Shown piece after piece: positions 1 through 6,345 of a DNA stretch of 26,738 bases. The notes under the pieces are model-generated. The model was not told the origin of the DNA and did no database searches. It saw nothing but the letters and a program-made list of their open reading frames with translations. The stretch lies in the NCBI GenBank assembly GCA_023393475.1, contig JAEWLC010000036.1, forward strand, positions 1 to 26,738, given 5' to 3'. Numbering within the stretch: the first letter of the stretch is position 1; every line of letters starts with the position of its first letter. This DNA comes from Pseudomonadota bacterium (lineage in GTDB: Bacteria > Pseudomonadota > Alphaproteobacteria > Rhizobiales > Devosiaceae). A program made the position numbers and the translations under genes.

Positions 1-428
1 CACGAGAGGTTGTCCGCAAGTCCCGCAGCGCCGGCCGCGAGATTCTGCTGCGTCTCACAGGGGGGCTGGCCGCCTTGAGCATGACATACGCGGCGGCGAT
101 GCTGATTGCCGGCCCGGTGCTGCTGCCGATGCTGTTTCCCGCGCAGGCGGATCTCATCAGCTTGCTGCTGCTCGCGCTCTTTGCGGCGACGGCCGTGGCC
201 GAGGCGACGCGGAGCGGGATCAGCGTCGTGCTGGTGTCGGTCGGGCTGCCGAGCGGCATTCTGCTGTCGCGGGTAGTTGGACTCGTGTGTTTCGGTGGCG
301 CCCTCGTTCTTGCCCTCGCTTCGCCTTCGCTCGCGACTCCGATTGCGCTGCTGAGCGCGGCTCTCGGCGGGCTCCTTGCCGCAATCTACTTCAGCTGGCG
401 GCGGCTGTTCCGGGGGGAGCAATCATGA
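1..428 (+). CDS. Flippase-like polysaccharide membrane protein, C-terminal fragment
   Basis: The reading frame is open from the left edge (first full codon at 3), so the 5' end lies outside the window and about 141 residues are visible. The visible part is nearly all hydrophobic: four probable membrane segments separated by short loops with few charges, ending in a basic stretch (SWRRLFRGEQS). This resembles the C-terminal helices of Wzx-type or other MATE/MVF-fold polysaccharide exporters, which move undecaprenyl-linked repeat units across the inner membrane. Its stop overlaps the start of the GT4 glycosyltransferase (ATGA at 425-428), so the two are translationally coupled, which fits a polysaccharide job. 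No diagnostic motif is visible, so another polytopic polysaccharide membrane protein, such as an O-antigen ligase or polymerase, remains possible. Confidence 0.6.
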   Translation, partial: REVVRKSRSAGREILLRLTGGLAALSMTYAAAMLIAGPVLLPMLFPAQADLISLLLLALFAATAVAEATRSGISVVLVSVGLPSGILLSRVVGLVCFGGALVLALASPSLATPIALLSAALGGLLAAIYFSWRRLFRGEQS

Positions 429-1615
429 AGGTGCTGATCCTTCACAACAGCTATCAACTCCACGGCGGCGAGGACGGAGTGGTCGCCGCCGAGGCGCAAC
501 TGCTCGCCGAAGCCGGACACCAGGTGACCGTCGACATTACCAGCAACGACAGCGTGTCGGGGGTGTTGCGGAAGGCGAGGGTCGCCCTCGAGGCGCATGG
601 GTCCCGTGATAGTGCAAAACGCGTCCATGACCTCGTCCGGCAGGTGCAGCCCGACGTCGTCCATGTGCACAACTTCTTTCCGCTTTTGTCGCCCTCGATA
701 CACCAGGCGGCGAGCAGCGCCGGCGCCGCGGTTGTGCAGACACTGCACAACTATCGGTTGCTCTGCGCGAACGGCACGTTCCTGCGAAACGGGCAGGTCT
801 GCGAGAAATGCACGGATGGAGGGCGTCTCTGGGGCATCTACCATGGCTGCTACCGAAACTCGGTGGTTGGCTCGGCGGCCGTTGCCAGCATGCAGGCCGC
901 GACGCTCGGCTCCTCCCACTGGCTCGACAGCGTCCACCGGTTCATCGCCTTGAGTGAGTTCGGCCGCTCCAAGTTCATCGGGGCCGGCGTCCCTGAGGAC
1001 AGGATCGTGGTGAAGCCGAACTTCGCGCCGATGCCGTCCCCGTCGGACGAGGGAAACCCAAGGAGCGGCGCCGTCTATGTGGGGCGCCTGTCGGTGGAGA
1101 AGGGTGTGGATACGCTAGTCACGGCGTGGAGGCACTTTCCGGAGCTGCTGCTGACGATTGTGGGCGATGGCCCCGAACGGGAGCGGCTGCAGTCGATGGC
1201 ACCTTCGAACGTGCTGTTCACCGGGGCGAGGCCGCATCCGGAGGCGCTTGCCCTGATGAGCAGTGCGAGCATCCTGGTGGTACCGTCGCGCTGCTACGAG
1301 GGGTTTCCGGTCGTCGTGGCCGAGGCATTCTCGCTTGGGCTCCCGGTTCTCGCGGCTTCGATCGGGGCACTCGCGGAAATCGTTCAGCCGGGCCGGAGCG
1401 GGGCGCACTTCGCGCCCGGTGATCCGGACTCACTGGTTCGTGCCTTGCAGGACCTCGTGGGCACGCGAGCGAGCCTGGTGCAGCTCTCCGCTGGCGCGCG
1501 GGACAGCTACGAGACGCTCTACTCGCCGGCGACAAATCTGCGTCAGCTCGAACGGATCTACGACGATGCGGTGGACAGCTCGCGTGGCCGGGCGAGGTAT
1601 CGGTCGCCCTCGTAG
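425..1615 (+). CDS. GT4-family glycosyltransferase (group 1, GT-B fold)
   Basis: 396 residues, a normal length for GT4. The N-terminal acceptor domain starts with KVLILHNSY and a glycine-rich loop (QLHGGEDGV, about residues 11-19). The C-terminal donor domain carries VGRLSVEKG (219-227), IVGDGPER (245-252) and the E-x7-E motif EGFPVVVAE (E292 and E300), which contact the nucleotide sugar in this family. A cysteine cluster (C114, C126, C129, C142) sits in a typical insertion of one GT4 subgroup and may bind metal or form a structural knot. The protein probably adds one sugar to a lipid-linked repeat unit on the cytoplasmic face. The start at 425 is chosen because GGGGGGAG lies just upstream and the ATG overlaps the previous stop; an in-frame start at 287 would run inside the previous gene. 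The 3' end overlaps the convergent sulfotransferase by 58 bp. Sugar specificity cannot be read from sequence. Confidence 0.88.
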   Translation: MKVLILHNSYQLHGGEDGVVAAEAQLLAEAGHQVTVDITSNDSVSGVLRKARVALEAHGSRDSAKRVHDLVRQVQPDVVHVHNFFPLLSPSIHQAASSAGAAVVQTLHNYRLLCANGTFLRNGQVCEKCTDGGRLWGIYHGCYRNSVVGSAAVASMQAATLGSSHWLDSVHRFIALSEFGRSKFIGAGVPEDRIVVKPNFAPMPSPSDEGNPRSGAVYVGRLSVEKGVDTLVTAWRHFPELLLTIVGDGPERERLQSMAPSNVLFTGARPHPEALALMSSASILVVPSRCYEGFPVVVAEAFSLGLPVLAASIGALAEIVQPGRSGAHFAPGDPDSLVRALQDLVGTRASLVQLSAGARDSYETLYSPATNLRQLERIYDDAVDSSRGRARYRSPS

Positions 1616-2388
1616 CCGAACAGGTCGAAGTCCTCGGCATAGAGCCTCAGCAACCGATCCACCTGACGCTGGGATGGATGACGGAAGCGGGCGACGCTGC
1701 GGGAAGCGTTCTCGCGCACGTCGAACAGGGACTCCTCTGACCATTGTGCAAGGCCGATGTCGCCCAGAATCTTCGCCATATCCGCGGCGAAAGTCTCCAT
1801 CCGGCCGATCCTGCGGTAGCGCAGGTCGTCGATGAACAGGTTGCGAACCTGGGTGCGAATATGCAGATCGCAGATGTCCGGGTGCTCGGTCAGCAACTCC
1901 TCGCTGAGATCGAGAAAGCGGTCGAAGTTGCCGTGGCTGGCATCACCGAGGCGGATGCCCGCGCGCCGGGTCGCGAAACGGTATCGCCTTGTGTAGGCGT
2001 TCTGCTGCTCGACGAAGAAGTTGTTGAAGGTCGATACCGCCCGGGCGACCGGATGCCGGACGAAGGTGAAGCGGTAGGTCGCAGGGTCGTTGAGGACCGG
2101 AATGATCTCTCGCCAATGAGCGGGGCCCGAAAGCAGGCTGCCGGTCCCTTCCACTGCCCTTCGCCGCGACAACAGCTCGTGCAGCAACCTCGTCGTCGTG
2201 GTGCTCGCCGCCTTCGCGTTGTGATGGTAGATGAAGCCGAGCTCCGGGCAGTAATGCGTCAGCCGCACCGCGATCCTCGTGTCGGCGGGCAGGCGCCGCA
2301 TTTGCCACTGGCCGCGATGATGAGCGGATACGTGCTTTGCCAGCCACCAGTAAAGCGGACGCGGCTGGTCGACCAAACCTCTAGTCAC
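1558..2388 (-). CDS. Carbohydrate sulfotransferase (Sulfotransfer_2-like)
   Basis: 276 residues from a GTG start whose GTGA overlaps the stop of the WecG-like gene (2388-2385). The PAPS-binding elements of the family are visible: a 5'-phosphosulfate loop, HHNAKAASTTTT (about 55-66, with K59 as the catalytic-loop lysine), and the 3'-phosphate loop RHPVARAVS (R111, S119). Further family-like segments are DLHIRTQVRNLF (174-185) and the C-terminal YAEDFDLFGY (250-259). Such enzymes move sulfate from PAPS to a sugar hydroxyl, so this gene suggests a sulfated surface polysaccharide. The frame stays open much further upstream (to 2739), but that part is arginine-rich shadow of the WecG-like gene. 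The 3' end runs 58 bp into the opposite-strand GT4 gene. The exact acceptor sugar is unknown. Confidence 0.8.
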   Translation of the reverse strand: MTRGLVDQPRPLYWWLAKHVSAHHRGQWQMRRLPADTRIAVRLTHYCPELGFIYHHNAKAASTTTTRLLHELLSRRRAVEGTGSLLSGPAHWREIIPVLNDPATYRFTFVRHPVARAVSTFNNFFVEQQNAYTRRYRFATRRAGIRLGDASHGNFDRFLDLSEELLTEHPDICDLHIRTQVRNLFIDDLRYRRIGRMETFAADMAKILGDIGLAQWSEESLFDVRENASRSVARFRHPSQRQVDRLLRLYAEDFDLFGYEGDRYLARPRELSTASS

Positions 2389-3164
2389 TTGTGGGCCTTT
2401 CCTCGGCTGAGATGGCTGGTGATTGCTCCCAGCGTGAATGCGGGGACGGTCTCGAGGTAGCGCGGCCCGAGCCGCCTCGGCTCGCATGCGACGCGCCACA
2501 ACCACTCGAGCCCCGAGCGTTGCATCCACCTTGGAGCGCGCGCGACCTGGCCGCTGTGGAAGTCGAATGCCGCGCCGACGCCAATGGCCGTCACCCCGAG
2601 GCCGGCGAGGAGCTGCTCCATCATCTTTTCCTGCCGGGGGCTGGAGATGCCGACCCAGACGACATCGGCCCTGCACTGTATGACGTCGGCGGCCACCGCG
2701 GCGCGCTCGTCCTCGGTCAGCGGGCCGAATGGCGGGCAACGGGTGCCGACAATCGAGGCTCCAGGAAAGCGCTGCAGCAGGCGCTGCCTGAGCAGTTCGG
2801 CGACGCCGGGCTTGCCGCCGTAAAAGTAGTGCCGAACACCCGAATGCGACGACTTCGCGATCAGGTGCTCCATCAGGTCGGCGCCGCAGGTGCGCCCCAC
2901 ACTGTGCCCGGCAAGCTTGCCCAGCCAGACCAGCGGCATGCCGTCCGGCGTCACCATGGCAGCGCGACGATGAAGTTCGAGGAACTCATCATCTTGCCTG
3001 GCCCTGACGACCCCGTGGGCGTCCCGAACAATGACCATCCGGGGCGAGTCGTCCTTTGCCCAGGTCTCGATATTGTTCGCAGCGATTTCCAGATTTACGG
3101 CACTGACCGGCACACCTAGAACGTCGAACGAAGCAATTGCCTCGCTCCCCCAAGCGTCTCCCAC
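2385..3164 (-). CDS. WecG/TagA/CpsF-family glycosyltransferase (GT26)
   Basis: About 259 residues; the family is usually around 240-260. Enzymes of this family transfer ManNAc, ManNAcA or a related sugar to a polyprenyl-diphosphate-linked acceptor on the cytoplasmic side of the membrane. Visible family signatures are FDVLGVPVSAVN near the N-terminus, VTPDGMPLVWLGK (its Asp is the likely catalytic base by family analogy), RHYFYGGKPGV, VWVGISSPRQE and GVGAAFDFHSGQVARAP. The C-terminal RSGLEWLWR-to-EPRRLGPRYL stretch matches the membrane-targeting appendage. The start is a GTG at 3164 with GGAGG eight bases upstream; a GTG at 3179 is an alternative but has a weaker ribosome site. Its stop is coupled by GTGA to the sulfotransferase. 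The upstream region carries a CtrA-type box and palindromes. Confidence 0.85.
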   Translation of the reverse strand: MGDAWGSEAIASFDVLGVPVSAVNLEIAANNIETWAKDDSPRMVIVRDAHGVVRARQDDEFLELHRRAAMVTPDGMPLVWLGKLAGHSVGRTCGADLMEHLIAKSSHSGVRHYFYGGKPGVAELLRQRLLQRFPGASIVGTRCPPFGPLTEDERAAVAADVIQCRADVVWVGISSPRQEKMMEQLLAGLGVTAIGVGAAFDFHSGQVARAPRWMQRSGLEWLWRVACEPRRLGPRYLETVPAFTLGAITSHLSRGKAHK

Positions 3165-3232
3165 CCCACGTTCCTCCACCTGCCGCCGGCTTGTTGATCG
3201 CCAGCGTGCTGATTGGAGCGGCCTCCGTATCG

Positions 3233-3247
3233 TTAAGAGGGACTTAA
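3233..3247 (-). promoter_or_regulatory. Putative CtrA binding site TTAA-N7-TTAA
   Basis: The sequence TTAAGAGGGACTTAA is a perfect match to the full alphaproteobacterial CtrA consensus, TTAA, seven bases, TTAA. It lies 69-83 bp upstream of the chosen WecG-like start (54-68 bp upstream of the alternative GTG at 3179). A further TTAA follows at 3251-3254 and another at 3285-3288, in a locally AT-rich island of otherwise GC-rich DNA. The match is seen directly; binding by CtrA is inferred. Confidence 0.5.
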
Positions 3248-3288
3248 TACTTAAAAAGAGTCAACAGCCATGTGCGACGAATGCTTAA

Positions 3289-3312
3289 GTTCGGATCGAA
3301 CGACTGTCGTTC
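3289..3312. promoter_or_regulatory. Two nested palindromes, operator-like
   Basis: GTTCG-GAT-CGAAC (3289-3301) overlaps a perfect GAACGAC-T-GTCGTTC (3298-3312). The two share a central GAAC, giving alternating GTTC/GAAC/GTTC half-sites. They lie in the gap between the CPBP protease gene and the WecG-like gene, 125-148 bp upstream of the latter. No T-tract follows on either strand, so a regulator site fits better than a terminator. The cognate regulator is unknown. Confidence 0.4.
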
Positions 3313-3396
3313 AGCCGTAAACTTTTGGCGACCCCAAAAAGGCGTGGGGATGATTTCTTCACATCGCTCCTGCGGCCATGCGAAATACATCAACCG

Positions 3397-4116
3397 TCAG
3401 GAGCGAAGCCAGCGTCCGAAGGCGAAGGAGGCATAGATGGACGCGAGGACGGCGGCCATGTGCGGCAGGAGCAGCGCCGTGGCGCTTTCGCCGGTGGCAA
3501 AGAGCATGATCGGGGCGTTCGAGCTGGTGTGCAGGATGGCCGGTCCGACCAGCGATCGTCCGCCGGCCTCGTAGATGAAGGCGAGCGGAAAGGCGAGCAG
3601 CAGCGCAAGGAGGATGGCGCCGGCCCCCCCGACTGCGCCGATGGTGAAGACAAGGTAGACGTGCTGCAGCGCGAAGATTGCGGCCGAGATCGAGGCCGCC
3701 TGAATGAATGAGCGCTGCTGCCGCAGGTGCCCGAAGATGAAAGCCCGGTGGATCACCTCCTCGGCTATGCCGTTGACGAGGATGACGCCAAGCAGGACCG
3801 TCGCCCAGTTAGGGGCGAGCCCGATGCTCGCTCCCGTGAACGCACCGTAGAGCCACGGGAAGAGCCACATCGGGATGCTGACCACGAGCGCGACGATGAC
3901 GGCGCGCCAGTGCGGCGCCACCACTCCCAATGCTGTTGCGATGCGCCGCACCCCAGGGCCGAAGGCCAGGTACTCTGCGACGGCAATGCCGCCGACGCCG
4001 ATGGCGAAGAGGATCAACTGGCGGGGGAGGAGCGGAAAGTCCGACGGCAGCACGAAGGCGGCGGCGACCAGCGCCGCGATGACCGGCACCGCCCCGATGA
4101 GGATCCTGCCAAGCAT
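3397..4116 (-). CDS. CPBP-family intramembrane metalloprotease
   Basis: 239 residues, mostly hydrophobic, with about six to eight membrane segments. The three CPBP (Abi/Rce1-like) motifs are present: EEVIHR (E119, E120, R124), FALQH (F148, H152) and HTSSN (H196, N200). In this family the glutamates and histidines are the proposed glutamate/metal catalytic centre inside the membrane. Substrates are unknown for most bacterial members, which are tied to prenyl-protein-like processing, bacteriocin self-immunity or signalling. The ATG at 4116 is preferred, with GAGGGA upstream. The frame continues to 4236, but the extra 40 residues are arginine-rich and look non-coding. The gene stands alone, divergent from the antiporter gene. 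Confidence 0.8.
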   Translation of the reverse strand: MLGRILIGAVPVIAALVAAAFVLPSDFPLLPRQLILFAIGVGGIAVAEYLAFGPGVRRIATALGVVAPHWRAVIVALVVSIPMWLFPWLYGAFTGASIGLAPNWATVLLGVILVNGIAEEVIHRAFIFGHLRQQRSFIQAASISAAIFALQHVYLVFTIGAVGGAGAILLALLLAFPLAFIYEAGGRSLVGPAILHTSSNAPIMLFATGESATALLLPHMAAVLASIYASFAFGRWLRS

Positions 4117-4283
4117 GATTGCGTCCCTCGAGCGAAGATACCGACGCCGGCCGGCCGGCGCAACGAGCGGGCTGGCGCCGACGAGCGAAGAATTCCTGCC
4201 GATAACCCGCAACTTGCGATGGCGCGTCTGCGGCAAGCGCGCATTATCCGCCTGAGGCGCGCCGGCGAGATGTCGAGGGCGGG

Positions 4284-5414
4284 ATGCACAAGGACGAGAC
4301 TGTCACGGTCGGGTCGGGACGGGGGATCAGGGGCGTGCCGCTGCTGGTGCCGGCGGGAGCGTTCCTGCTCGGGGCGACGCTGCTGCTGCTCCAGGCCGAT
4401 CTCGAAGATCTACCGCCGCTGGTGGAACTGGCGCTTTCGGTCGGGATCATCGGGCTGGTGTTCTGGACCGTGTTCGTGGCGCTCGGCCATGCCGAGGCGG
4501 TCGCGCACCGGCTAGGCGAGCCCTACGGCACGCTGGTTCTGACCATGGCGGTGACGGCGATCGAAGTGTCGGTGATCGTGTCGGTGATGCTGCACGGCAC
4601 GCCGAACCCGACGATTGCGCGGGAGTCCGTGTTCTCGACGGTGATGATCATCACCTCGGGCGTGGTCGGGGTCTGCCTCGTTCTGGGTGGGCTGCGCCAC
4701 CGCCGGCAGGAGTACAACCCGCTCGGCACAGGCGCGCTGCTCTCCGTGGTGATCGCGCTTGCCGTGCTGACGCTGGTGCTGCCCAACTTCACGCTGGCCG
4801 CGGGCCCCGGCCATTTCTCGCCGATCCAGCTGATCTTCGTCAGCACGATCTGCGTGCTGCTCTATGGCGCGTTCGTCTATGCGCAGATGACCCGGCAGCG
4901 TGACGATTTCCTCGACGCGGTCGCTCCCCCTGCGGAGGAACACGCGGCACCGAAGCAACGGCTGGCGCTGAGCCTTTGCATGCTGCTGATCAGCCTTTTC
5001 GGCATCGTGATGCTGGCGGAGCATATCGCGGCGGCGCTCGAAGGCGGGCTCGAGGCGCTGAATGTGGGGCAGTCGGATGCGATCGTCGGGGCGTTCATCG
5101 CGACCCTCGTGCTGCTGCCGGAAGCGGTGTCGGCCATTCGCGCCGCCACGCACAACGAGCTGCAGCGCAGCCTCAACGTTGCGCTGGGCTCGGTCTGTGC
5201 GACGATCGGCCTGACGGTGCCGGCCGTGGCGGTGGTGAGCCTGATCATCGGCGAGCCGCTGACGTTGGGGCTGGGGCCGGGCGATTCCGTGCTGCTGATG
5301 CTGGCGCTGGCGGTCAGCATCGTCAGCTTCAGCCAGGGCCGGACCACGGTGCTCACCGGCCTCGTCCATCTCGTCGTGTTCGTCGCCTACCTGCTGCTCA
5401 TCGCTGTGCCGTAG
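4284..5414 (+). CDS. chaA: ChaA-type calcium/sodium:proton antiporter
   Basis: 376 residues with about eleven hydrophobic segments, the usual size and topology for bacterial ChaA in the CaCA superfamily. The two inverted alpha-repeats that form the cation site are clear: GEPYGTLVLTMAVTAIEVS (79-97, acidic residue E94) and VGAFIATLVLLPEAVSA (268-284, acidic residue E280). A polar loop (about 201-226) separates the halves. The protein would export Ca2+ (or Na+/K+) in exchange for protons across the inner membrane and help with alkaline or salt stress. The ATG at 4284 is preceded by GAGGGCGGG. The gene is divergent from the protease gene and 109 bp upstream of cyoA; co-regulation with the oxidase operon is possible but not shown. 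Confidence 0.9.
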   Translation: MHKDETVTVGSGRGIRGVPLLVPAGAFLLGATLLLLQADLEDLPPLVELALSVGIIGLVFWTVFVALGHAEAVAHRLGEPYGTLVLTMAVTAIEVSVIVSVMLHGTPNPTIARESVFSTVMIITSGVVGVCLVLGGLRHRRQEYNPLGTGALLSVVIALAVLTLVLPNFTLAAGPGHFSPIQLIFVSTICVLLYGAFVYAQMTRQRDDFLDAVAPPAEEHAAPKQRLALSLCMLLISLFGIVMLAEHIAAALEGGLEALNVGQSDAIVGAFIATLVLLPEAVSAIRAATHNELQRSLNVALGSVCATIGLTVPAVAVVSLIIGEPLTLGLGPGDSVLLMLALAVSIVSFSQGRTTVLTGLVHLVVFVAYLLLIAVP

Positions 5415-5523
5415 AGCTGTCGGCGCGCCGTCAGTCGACGCGAAGATTTCGTGTGGCGCCGGCGCCGCAACCGGGCACTATCGTCAGTATTGGCAACGCC
5501 GATTCCGTCCGGCGGGAGTAGCG

Positions 5524-6345
5524 ATGTTCAAAGACACGATGCTCGATCCTGCAGGGCCGGTTTCGGCGGTGACGAAGGATCTGTTCTTCGATGCGGTCGG
5601 CCTGATGCTGATCGTCATCGTGCCGGTATTCGTGCTCACGGGACTGATCCTCTGGCGGTATCGCGCCGGCAACAGCGGTGCGAGGTACACACCCGACTGG
5701 GCGGGCTCGAGGGTCATCGAGGGCGCCATCTGGTTCATGCCGGTGCTGATCGTGATCATGCTGTGGTTCGTGGTCTGGGGCCGGACGCACGCGCTCGATC
5801 CCTACAGGCCGATCGTCGCGGCCGAGCCTCCGATTGTGGTGCAGGCGGTAGCGCTCGATTGGCAGTGGTTGTTCATCTATCCCGAGGAGGGGATTGCGGC
5901 GGTCAACCGGCTGGTGTTTCCGGTGGGGCGGCCGCTGACGCTCGAGATCACGTCGGACACGGTGATGAACTTGCTGTCGATCCCGGCGCTGGGCGGGCAG
6001 ATCTACGCCATGGCGGGGATGGAGACGCGGCTCAATCTCCTTGCCGACCGGGCCGGCAGCTATGACGGCCGCAACACCATGTTCAGCGGCGACGGGTTCT
6101 CCGCCCAGACCTTTGTCGCCGATGCGGTGGATGCAAGCGGGTACGAGCAGTTCATCGCCGCGGCGCGCGCGGGCGGAGCGGCGCTCGACGAGGCCGGCTT
6201 CGAGACGCTGGCGCAGCCGACCATCGCCGGGCCGGTGAAGCTCTACGCGAGCGTGGCGCCGAAGCTCTTCCAGGCCATCATCGCCTCACACGGCTCGATG
6301 CCGCACGCCGCGACGGCCATGACGCATGAGGGGCACGCGCCATGA
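5524..6345 (+). CDS. cyoA: Cytochrome bo3-type ubiquinol oxidase subunit II
   Basis: 273 residues. Two membrane helices (about 23-45 and 66-86) are followed by a periplasmic cupredoxin domain containing the LDWQWLFIYPEEGIAAVN signature. The CuA ligand motif of cytochrome c oxidases (C-x3-C plus H and M) is absent: the corresponding loop reads YDGRNTMFSGDGFS, as expected for a quinol oxidase. The N-terminus starts at MFKDTMLDPAGPVS with no signal peptide and no lipobox cysteine, unlike E. coli CyoA; the in-frame upstream codons offer no start or hydrophobic leader. GGGAG precedes the ATG. It opens a four-gene operon and is coupled to cyoB by ATGA. Confidence 0.92.
   Translation: MFKDTMLDPAGPVSAVTKDLFFDAVGLMLIVIVPVFVLTGLILWRYRAGNSGARYTPDWAGSRVIEGAIWFMPVLIVIMLWFVVWGRTHALDPYRPIVAAEPPIVVQAVALDWQWLFIYPEEGIAAVNRLVFPVGRPLTLEITSDTVMNLLSIPALGGQIYAMAGMETRLNLLADRAGSYDGRNTMFSGDGFSAQTFVADAVDASGYEQFIAAARAGGAALDEAGFETLAQPTIAGPVKLYASVAPKLFQAIIASHGSMPHAATAMTHEGHAP

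Noticed and set aside
2389..2739. Upstream extension of the sulfotransferase frame
   Set aside because: The added 117 residues are arginine- and proline-rich and lie opposite no independent signal; they are the shadow of the WecG-like gene, and a GTGA-coupled start at 2388 explains the gene better.
3320..3360. Terminator-like CTTTTGG/CCAAAAAG and CCCC/GGGG repeats after the CPBP protease gene stop
   Set aside because: The arms are short or bulged, they lie over 35 bp beyond the stop, and no separate T-tract follows on the minus strand.
4512..5369. 285-residue open frame opposite the Ca2+/H+ antiporter
   Set aside because: Low-complexity His/Gln/Arg/Asp composition and no ribosome site; shadow of chaA.
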